Of a stretch of 64,000 nucleotides of DNA, positions 12,540 through 25,300 are shown piece after piece. The DNA is from Thuidium tamariscinum. Lineage: Eukaryota; Streptophyta; Bryopsida; Hypnales; Thuidiaceae. Each line of letters begins with the position of its first letter. The first letter of the stretch is position 1. Both the position numbers and the translations under genes were made by a program. The notes under the pieces are model-generated. The model worked only from the letters and a program-made list of their open reading frames with translations. It had not been told where the DNA came from and ran no database searches. Where the stretch lies: the NCBI GenBank assembly GCA_947034885.2, contig OX344754.2, forward strand, positions 13,534,501 through 13,598,500. The letters are read 5' to 3'.

Positions 12540-14119
12540 CACTCTTGCACTTCAACATATACACCCACACCTTGCGAGAGAAATCATCAATGAAGGTCAC
12601 AAAATACCTTGCTCCTCCAATGGATGTGGTCTTCATTGGCCCGCACACATCTGAATGTACAAGCTCCAATGGCTTGGTGGCTCGGGTTCCCCCATCCTTG
12701 GGGAAGGGCTGGCTTGCTTGCTTGCCCTCAATGCACCCCTTGCACACCATAGAACTCCAATCATGTTTGCAAGAAGAGAGGTTCAGCCCCTTCACAATGT
12801 GTTGGAGGCTCCTCATGCTCTTCACATTCAAGTGTCCAAGCCTCCTATGCCAAAGCTCCACAAGGTCTCCATGAGCTGATCCTTGGGCTGATTCTTCGCC
12901 AACACAAGCCGAAGAAGTACCATTCACCTTGGTGAAGTGGAGGCGGTACAAGTGGCCCTCACGAGGGGCTGATGCTATCAAAACTCCACTTGGTGCCCTC
13001 ACAACACACCCCACCATGTTGAAATGTACCTTCAAACCTCCCAAAGACAATCTACTCACCGAAAGCAAGTTGGCATGCAACTTGGGGACATGGAGGGCCT
13101 CTTGGATCTGGATCCTCTTGGTCAGCCCCTTCACTTGCACCTCCACAAGGATCTCCCCCTTGCCAAGGGCCTCCACCATGCCATTGTCTCCCAAATAAAT
13201 CTTCTTCCCCGAAATGGGCTGATAGGTGTGGAAGGCATCCCGATGGCTGGTCATATGTTGGGTGGCTCTCGAGTCCACAATCCAAGTAAACATGTTGACC
13301 TTCTCCCCTCCTCCATGGGTGGCAAAGGCAATCTCCTCCTCCTCTTTGGAGGCTTGGTGTGCACTCTCCTTGTCTTTGGCTTGGCTGCCCTGGCAATCCC
13401 TAGCAATGTGGCCTAGTTTGCCACACTTGAAGCACGTCCTTGTCTCCTTGAACGCCTTGGTGTTGCCTCCTCTCCCATGTCTTGTGAGAAGGGCTGATCC
13501 CTCCCCTTGGGACTCATTCTCCTTGTGCTTGGTCACCTCTTGCATCAATTGGGCCGTCACAAACTCCATGGTCAGCTCCTTCATTGGTGAAGCACCTCCC
13601 ACTTGTTGGCAGCACCCAATGTGTCTTCAAGAGTTCACAATCTCAATTCAGCCTCCAAACACTCCCTTGGCAACCAATGGGGCTGAAATGGCACAATTCA
13701 GCCCTCACAAGGACCTCCCAAGATCCTCCAAGCTCCAAGAACGACCAAACATTCCCTTGGCAGCCAATAGGGCTAAAATGGCACCAATCAGCCCTCACAA
13801 GGACCTCCCAAGATCTTTTGAACACCAAGGACGGCCAAACACTCCTCACATGTGCATCACCTCCTCTCAACACCAATTCAGACCCTAATCAAGCTCAAGT
13901 CCAACACATGGACTAGTGCTACTTCAATTCAGCAAGCCCTCCTCACAAAGAGGGTACTCCACACTCCAAGGAGCTCTAGGCTTCTAATCAGCCCTAGACG
14001 GAAGCTCCTACTCACAATCAGCACCTCAAGGACAACAATGGTCTCCAACAACCCTAGTTGGATCACCAAGCCACCAAAGAATCCTACTTTGCTCTCAATG
14101 GCTCCACAAGGCTCACAAG

Positions 14120-14410
14120 GGCACAATTCAGCCCTCTTGGGTTCACAAAAACCACTAATTCACCTCTCTCACTCACAAGGGCACAATTCAGCCCTCTTGG
14201 GTTCACAAATTCCACTAATTCGCCTCTCTCACACACAAGGGCTCAAATCAGCCCTCTAGGATTTGCAAAATCCACTAGTTCGCCTCTCTCACACACAAGG
14301 GCACAAGTCAGCCCTCTAGGGTTCACAAAAATCCACTAATTCGCCTCACTCACTCACAAGGGCACTAATCAGCCCTCTTAGGTTCACCAAGTCCACAAAT
14401 TCGCCTCAAG
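14120..14410 (-). repeat. 60-bp leader tandem repeat (about 5 units)
   Basis: Same unit as at 7560-7875, with a different copy number. Confidence 0.88.
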
Positions 14411-14429
14411 CATCCCAAACATGCTTCCA

Positions 14430-14700
14430 AGGCTCACAATCTCACTCAACAATGCACCCAAGTGCAGAATCAGCCTCAAAGCACTCTCACTCTAGTGCAA
14501 TTGGCACAATCTCATACAACAATGCACCCAAGTGCACAATCAGCCTCAAAGCACTCTCACTCTAGTGCAATTGGCACAATCTCACTCAACAATGCACCCA
14601 AGTGTACAATCAGCCTCAAAGCACTCTCACTCTAGTGGAATTGGCACAATCTCACTCATAAATACACCCAAATGCACAATTCAGCCTCAAATGGCTCTCA
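14430..14700 (-). repeat. About 62-bp leader tandem repeat (4 units)
   Basis: Same unit as at 7915-8120. The units contain AATGCACCCAAGTG and CAGCCTCAAAGCACTCTCAC. Confidence 0.88.
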
Positions 14701-15272
14701 ATGCACACTTCTAAAAGCAAACTCAAACTAGGAGCATGTAACCAGCCCTAACTAGGTCTGATTACTACCATAAGCAACCACTCCACCAAAATGTACTCAA
14801 AACCTCACAAACCAGCCAATGCGAAAGCAACAAAACTTTCTTCTTCCTTTTTTAAAAAATGCACTCAGAGTGTGTTTTTCCAAAGAATACTCACACCATA
14901 TGGTTTGTAGGTGAAAAAGACACAAAAGGCTGATTGCTCCTCCAAGCTCCAAGATCTCCTCCAAATGATTTGAATTTCACCCTCAAGCGCAACTCCAAGT
15001 GCGTGGGCCCATAACCTATTGAGATTACAAAGGTATTGATGGATGAAAGGCTTTACTTAGATGGTAGGAAGATACAAAGACCCATGAGTGGGCTGATCTT
15101 ATGCTAGAAGCCTTTCCCTAGTTATCCACAAACCATGTGGGATAACTACCTTTCATGGGCTGCCTTTGCCTACGAGCAATACCCAATGGACTCTAAGACT
15201 AACCTAGTGTCTAATGCTACACCTAGGGCTGTATGTACATGGTCTATACTAATATGTACATGATCTTCAACA

Positions 15273-15277
15273 GCAAC
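15273..15277. repeat. Target-site duplication GCAAC, right copy
   Basis: This is the second copy of the 5-bp target duplication of copy A'. Confidence 0.93.
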
Positions 15278-17326
15278 ACCTCTCCAAGTGTGGATGGATC
15301 TCCAAGGAAAGCCACATTGGCTTGTTCTTCATGTTGTGGGGGAAGAATGTGATTCAGCCACCAATCTCCAAGTGGCCTCCGGGTCCTTGTTGGATAACGT
15401 GGCTCCTCTTGCTCCTCCAAGGGATGGTCTTGCTCCTCTAATGGCTGATCTTGCTCTTCCAAGGGCTGATCATGCTCTTTCTCCCTTGGTGAAGATCTTG
15501 GAGAAGGGGCTGATGGCCTCTTCCCTTGAGGTGTGGCCACCTTCTTCTTGGGCTCCACCAAGTCCTCATCTTCTTCATCTTCATCTCCTTCATCTTCTAG
15601 GTGCACTCTTAGAGTTGTGCCCACCTTTTGGGCTGGTCCTCCATTACTCCCACTTGGGCTCATCTCCAAGAGCTTTGGATCAGCACCTCCATCCTCCAAG
15701 AAGGTCACATCTCTACTCTTGATGATCTTCTTGGTCTCCACACACTCCGCTACACCATTTTGTTGAGGAGTGTAAGGTGCTGACGTGTGGTGCTCAATGC
15801 CATGGGCCTTCAAGTACTCCTCAAAGGCCTTGGACACATAATCTCCTCCATTATCCGACCGCAGCACCTTCACCTTGCAATCAGATTGGGCCTCCACAAG
15901 GGCCTTCCAAGTCTCAAAACGCACAAACACCTCACTCTTGCACTTCAGCATATACACCCACACCTTGCGAGAGAAATCATCAATGAAGGTCACAAAATAC
16001 CTTGCTCCTCCTATGGTTGAGGTCTTCATTGGCCCGCACACATCGGAATGCACAAGCTCCAATGGCTTGCTGGCCCTTGTTGCCCCATCCTTGGGGAAGG
16101 GCTGCCTTGCTTGCTTGCCCTCAATGCACCCCTTGCACACCATAGAACTCCAATCATGCTTGCAAGAAGAGAGATTCAGCCCCTTCACAATGTGTTGGAG
16201 GCTCTTCATGCTCTTCACATTCAAGTGCCCAAGCCTCCTATGCCAAAGCTCCACAAGGTCCTCATGAGCTGATCCTTGGGCCACACAAGCCAAGGAAGTG
16301 CTATTCACCTTGGTGAAATGGAAGATGTACAAGTTGCCCTCACGAGGGGCTGATGCAATCAAGACTCCACTTGGTGCCCTCACAACACATCCCACCATGT
16401 TGAATTGCACTTTCAAACCTCCCAAAGACAACTTGCTTACCGAAAGCAAGTTGGCATGCAACTTGGGCACATGGAGCACTCCCTCAATTGTGATCCTCCT
16501 AGGCTGCGCCTTCACTTGCACCTCCACATGGATCTCCCACTTGCCAAGAGCCTCCACCATGCCATTGTCTCCCAAGTAAATCTTCTTCCCCGAAATGGGC
16601 TGATAGGTGTGGAAAGCATCCCGATGGCTGGTCATGTGTTGGGTAGCACCTGAATCCACAATCCAAGTGAACATGTTGGCCTTCTCCCCTCCTCCATGGG
16701 TGGCAAAGGCGAAATCCTCCTCCTCCTCCTCTTTGGAAGCTTGGTGTGCACTCTCCTTGTCTTTGGCTTGGCTGGTCTTGCAATGCTTGGCAATGTGGCC
16801 TGATTTGCCACACTTGAAGCATGTCCTTGTCTCCTTCAACGCCTTGGTGGTGCCTCCCTTGCCATGCCTTGACACAAGGGCTGATCCCTCCCCTTGGGGC
16901 TCATTCTCCTTGCGCTTGGTCACCTCATGCATCAAGCGGGCTGTCACAAACTCCAAGGTCAGATCCTTGGTGGCCCTTGTCTCCAAGGCGGTGATGAGGA
17001 ACTCATAGGATGGTGGCAAGCTCTCCAACAATGTCATCACCACATCTCCCTCCGTCACGGGCGCCTCCAAACAAGCCAACTCATCAGCAAGAGCCTTGAT
17101 CTTGTTGACATGGTCCAACATGTCGTCCTCCTCTTGCATCTTGCTAGTGAAGAACTTCCACCGAAGGAAGAGGATGTTGGAGAGGCTCTTGGTCTCATGG
17201 ATGTTGCAAAGCGTGGTCCACGCATGGGCTGGTCCCTTGCAATGGCGGATGTGTGCAATCTGCCGGTCCGCAAGGTTGATGGCAATGAGGGCAAAGGCCT
17301 TCTTCTCCTTCCTCTCAAATGCCTTC

Positions 17327-20300
17327 TGTTGAAGATCATGTACATATTAGTGTAGACTATGTACATTCAGCCCTAGGAGTAGGAGTAGACTCTTAGTTAG
17401 CCTTAGAGTCCCTTGGGTATTGCTTGTAGTCAAAGGCAGCCCATGGTGTTTGGTTATCCCACATGGTTTGTGGATAACTAGGGAAAGGCTTCTCCCTTAT
17501 GTTCAGCCCACTCTTGGGCCATGGTATCTTCCTACCATCTAAGTAAAGCCTTTCATCCATTCATAACATTGTAATCTCAATAGGTTATGGGCCCACGCAC
17601 TTGCAGTTGCGTTGGAGGGAGGAATTCAAGGCATTTGGAGGAGATCTTGGAGCTTGGAGGAGTAATCAGCCCTTTGTCACTTTTCACCTACAAACCATAT
17701 GGTGTGAGTCATTTTTCAAAATTCAAAAACTCTGGAGTGCATTTTTAAAAGAAAGGGAATTTTTTTTTAGGAGCTATTGTTGGCTGGTTTGTGAGGTTTT
17801 GAGTACATTTTGGGTGAGAGTTTGCTTATGGTAGTAATCAGACCTAGTTAGGGCTGGTTGGAAGCTCCTAGTTTGAGTTTGTGCTTAGAAGTGTACATTG
17901 GGAGCCCATTGAGGCTGATTATGCATTTGAGTGCATTGTGGATTGTGATGGTGCCAATTGCAATCTAGTGAGAGTCCTTTGGAGGCCTTGGAAGCATATT
18001 TGAGTTGCTTGAGGAGTTTGCCATGCATAGAGGGCTGATTAGAGCCCTTGTGAGTGAGTGAGGCAATTCATGGATTTCTTGATCCTTAGAGGACTGATTT
18101 CTGCCCCTTGTGAGCCATTGAGGGCCAAGTAGGGTGCTTTGGTGGATTGGTGATCCAATTAGGGCTATTGGAGGCCATTGTTGTCCTTGAGGTGCTTATT
18201 GTGAGTAGTAGCATCCATTTAGGGCTGATTGGAAGGCTTGAGCGCCTTGTTGTGTGGAGTACCCTATTTGTGAGGAGCATTGTGAGATTGCTTGCTGAAT
18301 TGAAGGAGCACTAGCCCATGACATTCATGTGGTGAATTTGAGCTTGATTAGGGTCTGATTTGGTGTGGAGTAGAGGTGAGGCACTTGTGTGGAGTGTTTT
18401 GGTCGTTTCCTTGGATTGGGAGGAGCTTGGAAGGTCCTTGGAAGGGCTGATTGGTGAGATTTCAGCCCAATTGGCTTCCAAGTCAGTGTTTGGAGGCTGA
18501 ATTGAGTTGGAGACACTTGGGGTGCTGCCAACAAGTGGGAGGTGCTTCACCATGGCATCAAGTGGAGGAGAGGGCGTGCGCATCATTGACAAGTTCAATG
18601 GGGAGAACTTTGGCATGTGGAAGTTCAAGATGGAGATGATTCTTGCGGAGAAGGACTTGTGGGACGTGGTGGATGGGAGTGAGGAGCCTCCAAGTGAGGA
18701 TGCTGATCCAAAGACCAAGAAGGCATTTGAGAGGAAGGAGAAGAAGGCCTTTGCCCTCATTGCCATCAACCTTGCAGACCGGCAGATTGCACACATCCGC
18801 CATTGCAAGGGACCAGCCCATGCGTGGACCACCCTTTGCAACATCCATGAGACCAAGAGCCTCTCCAACATCCTCTTCCTTCGGCGGAAGTTCTTCACTA
18901 GCAAGATGCAAGAGGAGGACGACATGTTGGATCATGTCAACAAGATCAAGGCTCTTGCTGATGAGTTGGCTTGTTTGGAGGCGCCCGTGACGGAGGGAGA
19001 TGTGGTGATGACATTGTTGGAGAGCTTGCCACCATCCTATGAGTTCCTCATCACCGCCTTGGAGACAAGGGCCACCAAGGATCTGACCTTGGAGTTTGTG
19101 ACAGCCCGCTTGATGCATGAGGTGACCAAGCGCAAGGAGAATGAGCCCCAAGGGGAGGGATCAGCCCTTGTGTCAAGGCATGGCAAGGGAGGCACCACCA
19201 AGGCGTTGAAGGAGACAAGGACATGCTTCAAGTGTGGCAAATCAGGCCACATTGCCAAGCATTGCAAGACCAGCCAAGCCAAAGACAAGGAGAGTGCACA
19301 CCAAGCTTCCAAAGAGGAGGAGGAGGAGGATTTCGCCTTTGCCACCCATGGAGGAGGGGAGAAGGCCAACATGTTCACTTGGATTGTGGATTCAGGTGCT
19401 ACCCAACACATGACCAGCCATCGAGATGCCTTCCACACCTATCAGCCCATTTCGGGGAAGAAGATTTACTTGGGAGACAATGGCATGGTGGAGGCTCTTG
19501 GCAAGGGGGAGATCCATGTGGAGGTGCAAGTGAAGGGGCAGCCTAGGAGGATCACAATTGAGGAGGTGCTCCATGTGCCCAAGTTGCATGCCAACTTGCT
19601 TTCGGTAAGCAAGTTGTCTTTGGGAGGTTTGAAAGTGCAATTCAACATGGTGGGATGTGTTGTGAGGGCACCAAGTGGAGTCTTGATTGCATCAGCCCCT
19701 CGTGAGGGCAACTTGTACATCTTCCATTTCACCAAGGTGAATAGCACTTCCTTGGCTTGTGTGGCCCAAGGATCAGCTCATGAGGACCTTGTGGAGCTTT
19801 GGCATAGGAGGCTTGGGCACTTGAATGTGAAGAGCATGAAGAGCCTCCAACACATTGTGAAGGGGCTGAATCTCTCTTCTTGCAAGCATGATTGGAGTTC
19901 TATGGTGTGCAAGGGGTGCATTGAGGGCAAGCAAGCAAGGCAGCCCTTCCCCAAGGATGGGGCAACAAGGGCCAGCAAGCCATTGGAGCTTGTGCATTCC
20001 GATGTGTGCGGGCCAATGAAGACCTCAACCATAGGAGGAGCAAGGTATTTTGTGACCTTCATTGATGATTTCTCTCGCAAGGTGTGGGTGTATATGCTGA
20101 AGTGCAAGAGTGAGGTGTTTGTGCGTTTTGAGACTTGGAAGGCCCTTGTGGAGGCCCAATCTGATTGCAAGGTGAAGGTGCTGCGGTCGGATAATGGAGG
20201 GGAATATGTGTCCAAGGCCTTTGAGGGGTACTTGCAAGCCCATGGCATTCAGCACCATACATCAGCACCTTACACTCCTCAACAAAACGGCGTAGCGGAG

Positions 20301-21188
20301 CGTGCAAATCGTACCATTGTGGAGATGGCAAGGGCCATGATTCATGGCCAAGGGCTGAAGTTTGAGCTTTGGGGGGAGGCGGTGTCCAATGCGGTGTGTA
20401 CAAGGAACCGGTGCCCTACTTCAGCCTTGATTGGGAAGACACCCCAAGAAGCTTGGAGTGGGATCAGACCTCATGTGTCTCACATGCGCACCTTTGGGTG
20501 CATTGCTTATGCCTTGGTGCCTAGTGCCAAGAGGACCAAGTTGGATGCCAAGGGCATCAAGTGTCTTTTCCTTGGTTATTGTGAGGGAACCAAGGCTTAT
20601 AGGCTGATGTGTGTGGAGACCAAGAAGATCATCAAGAGTAGAGATGTGACCTTCTTGGAGGATGGAGGTGCTGATCCAAAGCTCTTGGAGATGAGCCCAA
20701 GTGGGAGCAATGGAGGACCAGCCCAAAAGGTGGGCACAACTCCAAGAGTGCACCTAGAAGATGAAGGAGATGAAGATGAAGAAGATGAGGACTTGGTGGA
20801 GCCCAAGAAGAAGGTGGCCACACCTCAAGGGAAGAGGCCATCAGCCCCTTCTCCAAGATCTTCACCAAGGGAGAAAGAGCATGATCAGCCCTTGGAAGAG
20901 CAAGATCAGCCATTAGAGGAGCAAGACCATCCCTTGGAGGAGCAAGAGGAGCCACGTTATCCAACAAGGACCCGGAGGCCACTTGGAGATTGGTGGCTGA
21001 ATCACATTCTTCCCCCACAACATGAAGAACAAGCCAATGTGGCTTTCCTTGGAGATCCATCCACACTTGGAGAGGTGTTGCGTTGTGAGGATGCAAGCAA
21101 GTGGGAGTTGGCCATGCAAGAGGAGTACAAGGCCCTCATTACCAAAGGGACATGGGAGCTTGCTGCCCTTCCTTCCAAGAGATCAAGT
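17327..21188 (+). mobile_element. Copia long form, 5' part (copy C)
   Basis: This is a + strand element with 5' LTR 17327-17582, the priming site GGTTATGGGCCCA at 17583-17595, a leader of about 0.95 kb, and an open frame from ATG at 18552. The frame holds gag, zinc knuckle, protease, integrase and linker up to the reverse transcriptase start (GTWELAALPSKRSS). It stops abruptly at 21188, where the end of an inverted LTR begins. It is truncated, with no 3' LTR. It is nearly identical to the inverted element at 22131-27690; two LTR differences are visible. It interrupts copy B' at 17326. Confidence 0.92.
17327..21188. repeat. Left arm of second large inverted repeat (partner 23829-27690)
   Basis: Position p pairs with 45017 minus p on the other strand. 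The outer ends coincide with LTR starts (17327 and 27690), and the inner end is the truncation of copy C. Identity is close to complete, with two differences seen in the LTR. Confidence 0.92.
17583..17595 (+). promoter_or_regulatory. Primer-binding site matching the tRNA-iMet anticodon arm
   Basis: GGTTATGGGCCCA lies directly after the LTR. It is complementary to the TGGGCCCATAACC segment of eukaryotic initiator-Met tRNA (anticodon stem and loop), not to the tRNA 3' end. Drosophila copia is known to prime from a cleaved tRNA-iMet half in this way. The same 13 bases follow the other 5' LTRs in the window. Confidence 0.8.
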
Positions 21189-21368
21189 TATTGAGATTTC
21201 AATGTTATGAATGGATGAAAGGCTTTACTTAGATGGTAGGAAGATACCATGGCCCAAGAGTGGGCTGAACATAAGGGAGAAGCCTTTCCCTAGTTATCCA
21301 CAAACCATGTGGGATAACCAAACACCATGGGCTGCCTTTGACTACAAGCAATACCCAAAGGACTCTAA
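20927..21368. repeat. Gap-flanking direct repeat, left copy
   Basis: These 442 bp are identical to 21869-22310 on the other side of the N run, with a constant offset of 942. Confidence 0.95.
21189..21368 (-). repeat. Partial inverted LTR running into the assembly gap
   Basis: This is the first 180 bp of an inverted LTR, identical to 22131-22310. It is probably the same LTR as the 3' LTR of copy D, shown twice because of the gap. Confidence 0.85.
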
Positions 21369-21868
21369 NNNNNNNNNNNNNNNNNNNNNNNNNNNNNNNN
21401 NNNNNNNNNNNNNNNNNNNNNNNNNNNNNNNNNNNNNNNNNNNNNNNNNNNNNNNNNNNNNNNNNNNNNNNNNNNNNNNNNNNNNNNNNNNNNNNNNNNN
21501 NNNNNNNNNNNNNNNNNNNNNNNNNNNNNNNNNNNNNNNNNNNNNNNNNNNNNNNNNNNNNNNNNNNNNNNNNNNNNNNNNNNNNNNNNNNNNNNNNNNN
21601 NNNNNNNNNNNNNNNNNNNNNNNNNNNNNNNNNNNNNNNNNNNNNNNNNNNNNNNNNNNNNNNNNNNNNNNNNNNNNNNNNNNNNNNNNNNNNNNNNNNN
21701 NNNNNNNNNNNNNNNNNNNNNNNNNNNNNNNNNNNNNNNNNNNNNNNNNNNNNNNNNNNNNNNNNNNNNNNNNNNNNNNNNNNNNNNNNNNNNNNNNNNN
21801 NNNNNNNNNNNNNNNNNNNNNNNNNNNNNNNNNNNNNNNNNNNNNNNNNNNNNNNNNNNNNNNNNNNN
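21369..21868. other. Assembly gap of exactly 500 N
   Basis: This is a run of 500 N, a round placeholder length. The flanking sequence is the same on both sides, so the gap may not represent missing DNA. Confidence 0.97.
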
Positions 21869-22310
21869 CCATCCCTTGGAGGAGCAAGAGGAGCCACGTT
21901 ATCCAACAAGGACCCGGAGGCCACTTGGAGATTGGTGGCTGAATCACATTCTTCCCCCACAACATGAAGAACAAGCCAATGTGGCTTTCCTTGGAGATCC
22001 ATCCACACTTGGAGAGGTGTTGCGTTGTGAGGATGCAAGCAAGTGGGAGTTGGCCATGCAAGAGGAGTACAAGGCCCTCATTACCAAAGGGACATGGGAG
22101 CTTGCTGCCCTTCCTTCCAAGAGATCAAGTTATTGAGATTTCAATGTTATGAATGGATGAAAGGCTTTACTTAGATGGTAGGAAGATACCATGGCCCAAG
22201 AGTGGGCTGAACATAAGGGAGAAGCCTTTCCCTAGTTATCCACAAACCATGTGGGATAACCAAACACCATGGGCTGCCTTTGACTACAAGCAATACCCAA
22301 AGGACTCTAA
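21869..22310. repeat. Gap-flanking direct repeat, right copy
   Basis: Identical to 20927-21368. It contains the end of copy C (21869-22130) and the first part of the copy D 3' LTR. Confidence 0.95.
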
Positions 22311-22316
22311 GGCTAA

Positions 22317-25300
22317 CTAAGAGTCTAATGCTACTCCTAGGGCTGAATGTACATAGTCTACACTAATATGTACATGATCTTCAACACTCCCACTTTGAGA
22401 GTGGTCAAAGGGTCGAAGGCCCATCTTCTCAATCAAGTTGTGGTGTTGTGGCTTCCCAAGAGCCTTGGTCAGCACATCAGCAACCATGGCTTGGGTAGGC
22501 ACATACTTGAGCTCAATCACCTCAGCCTCCACTCGTTCACGAATGAAATGGTGTTGCACATCAATGTGCTTCGTCCGAGAGTGGTGGGTGGGATTTTTGG
22601 CCAAAGCAATGGCCCCTTGGTTGTCACACCAGATGGGTGTGCTCCCCTCTTGGACAAGGCCAACATCAGCCAAGAGTTGCCGCAACCAAATGGCCTCCTT
22701 GGTGCATTGGCTCATGGCCATGTATTCAGCCTCCATTGTAGAAAGAGCTATGGTGGGCTGCCTCTTGGAATTCCAAGTAATGGCACCCAATCCAAGCTTA
22801 AACACGTAGCCGGTGGTGGATCTCCTATCCGCCTCATCACCCGCCCAATCCGCATCACAATAGCCATGCAAAGTCACATGGGCACCTCCAAGTTGCAACT
22901 CCAGCCCAAGTGTGCCTTGAAGGTACCTCATCACCCTCTTCACCGCAGCCCAATGCTTTGGGCCATACTTGGACATGTGTTGACTCACAACACTCACCGG
23001 AAAGGCCAAATCAGGCCTTGTGGCTACCATGGTATACATCAAGCAACCCACCGCTGCCTTGTAAGGCTCACCTTGCATTTCAGCCCTCACCTCTCCAAAT
23101 TCAGCATCCGTGAGCTTGGGCAACTTCACACGAGTCTCAAGTGGTGTACCTATGGCTTTGCACTCCTCCATCTTGAAGCGCTTGAGGATTTCTTCAAGGT
23201 ACTTGCGTTGGCTCATGGTGATGGTGCGGGCAGCCCTATCCCTCTTGAACTCCACTCCAAGGCAATAGTTCAGCTCTCCAAGGTCAGTCATCTCATACTC
23301 CTCCTTGAGCATGGCCTTCACTTCAAGCATCTTGGTCATGCTACTTGCAAGAAGGATCAGATCATCCACATATAAGATCACAATCACCAAAAACTCACAA
23401 CTTTGCATGGTGTACAATGAGTGATCAGCATGGCTTCTTAGGAAGCCCTTCCTCACAAACATGGCATCAATATCTTGATACCATGCTCTCCCCGATTGCT
23501 TCAACCCGGGAAGGGCCTTCTTCAACTTGCACTTGAGATGCTCTTGGCCTTCTTGCACAAAGCCTTGGGGCTGATCCATGTAGATGACCTCCGTGAGCTT
23601 GGGGTTGAGAAAAGCCGTCTTCACATCCATTTGGTGCATCTCCAAGTCCATGGCTGCCCCAAGAGTCACAACACACCGGATGGTGCTAAACTTGGCAACG
23701 GGAGCAAAAGTCTCATTAAAATCCACCCGCTCCACTTGGGAAAACCCCCTAGCAACCAGCCTTGCCTTGTACCTCACAACATGACCCAAAGCATCCCTTT
23801 TGGTGGAGAAAACCCACTTACAGCCCACACTTGATCTCTTGGAAGGAAGGGCAGCAAGCTCCCATGTCCCTTTGGTAATGAGGGCCTTGTACTCCTCTTG
23901 CATGGCCAACTCCCACTTGCTTGCATCCTCACAACGCAACACCTCTCCAAGTGTGGATGGATCTCCAAGGAAAGCCACATTGGCTTGTTCTTCATGTTGT
24001 GGGGGAAGAATGTGATTCAGCCACCAATCTCCAAGTGGCCTCCGGGTCCTTGTTGGATAACGTGGCTCCTCTTGCTCCTCCAAGGGATGGTCTTGCTCCT
24101 CTAATGGCTGATCTTGCTCTTCCAAGGGCTGATCATGCTCTTTCTCCCTTGGTGAAGATCTTGGAGAAGGGGCTGATGGCCTCTTCCCTTGAGGTGTGGC
24201 CACCTTCTTCTTGGGCTCCACCAAGTCCTCATCTTCTTCATCTTCATCTCCTTCATCTTCTAGGTGCACTCTTGGAGTTGTGCCCACCTTTTGGGCTGGT
24301 CCTCCATTGCTCCCACTTGGGCTCATCTCCAAGAGCTTTGGATCAGCACCTCCATCCTCCAAGAAGGTCACATCTCTACTCTTGATGATCTTCTTGGTCT
24401 CCACACACATCAGCCTATAAGCCTTGGTTCCCTCACAATAACCAAGGAAAAGACACTTGATGCCCTTGGCATCCAACTTGGTCCTCTTGGCACTAGGCAC
24501 CAAGGCATAAGCAATGCACCCAAAGGTGCGCATGTGAGACACATGAGGTCTGATCCCACTCCAAGCTTCTTGGGGTGTCTTCCCAATCAAGGCTGAAGTA
24601 GGGCACCGGTTCCTTGTACACACCGCATTGGACACCGCCTCCCCCCAAAGCTCAAACTTCAGCCCTTGGCCATGAATCATGGCCCTTGCCATCTCCACAA
24701 TGGTACGATTTGCACGCTCCGCTACGCCGTTTTGTTGAGGAGTGTAAGGTGCTGATGTATGGTGCTGAATGCCATGGGCTTGCAAGTACCCCTCAAAGGC
24801 CTTGGACACATATTCCCCTCCATTATCCGACCGCAGCACCTTCACCTTGCAATCAGATTGGGCCTCCACAAGGGCCTTCCAAGTCTCAAAACGCACAAAC
24901 ACCTCACTCTTGCACTTCAGCATATACACCCACACCTTGCGAGAGAAATCATCAATGAAGGTCACAAAATACCTTGCTCCTCCTATGGTTGAGGTCTTCA
25001 TTGGCCCGCACACATCGGAATGCACAAGCTCCAATGGCTTGCTGGCCCTTGTTGCCCCATCCTTGGGGAAGGGCTGCCTTGCTTGCTTGCCCTCAATGCA
25101 CCCCTTGCACACCATAGAACTCCAATCATGCTTGCAAGAAGAGAGATTCAGCCCCTTCACAATGTGTTGGAGGCTCTTCATGCTCTTCACATTCAAGTGC
25201 CCAAGCCTCCTATGCCAAAGCTCCACAAGGTCCTCATGAGCTGATCCTTGGGCCACACAAGCCAAGGAAGTGCTATTCACCTTGGTGAAATGGAAGATGT

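Larger units (their letters stand above)
10983..15272 (-). mobile_element. Copia short form, both LTRs, nested insertion (copy A')
   Basis: This is a short-form element of 4290 bp with 5' LTR 15017-15272 and 3' LTR 10983-11238, which differ at 2 of 256 sites and so suggest a young insertion. It has the half-tRNA priming site, a repeat-bearing leader, a shortened gag with zinc knuckle (CFKCGKLGHIARDC), protease (IVDSRATQHM), integrase and linker. No polymerase active-site or RNase H motifs are seen, so it is probably non-autonomous. It is flanked by the duplicated target GCAAC and sits inside copy B'. The coding part is broken, with about one or two interruptions. Confidence 0.92.
9172..17326 (-). 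mobile_element. Copia long form (copy B'), split by a nested Copia and cut at its gag
   Basis: On the - strand this element runs from gag (cut at 17326) through zinc knuckle (CFKCGKSGHIAKHC), protease (IVDSGATQHM) and integrase. It is interrupted by copy A' at 10983-15272 and resumes with reverse transcriptase and RNase H at 9428-10982, followed by the 3' LTR at 9172-9427. Its 5' part is missing because copy C begins exactly at 17327. The RNase H end reads into the 3' LTR, as in the whole element at 22131-27690. It is broken, with several breaks counting the insertions. Confidence 0.9.

Noticed and set aside
21211-22061. Open frames spanning the N run
   Set aside because: They consist mainly of unknown residues from the 500-N gap.
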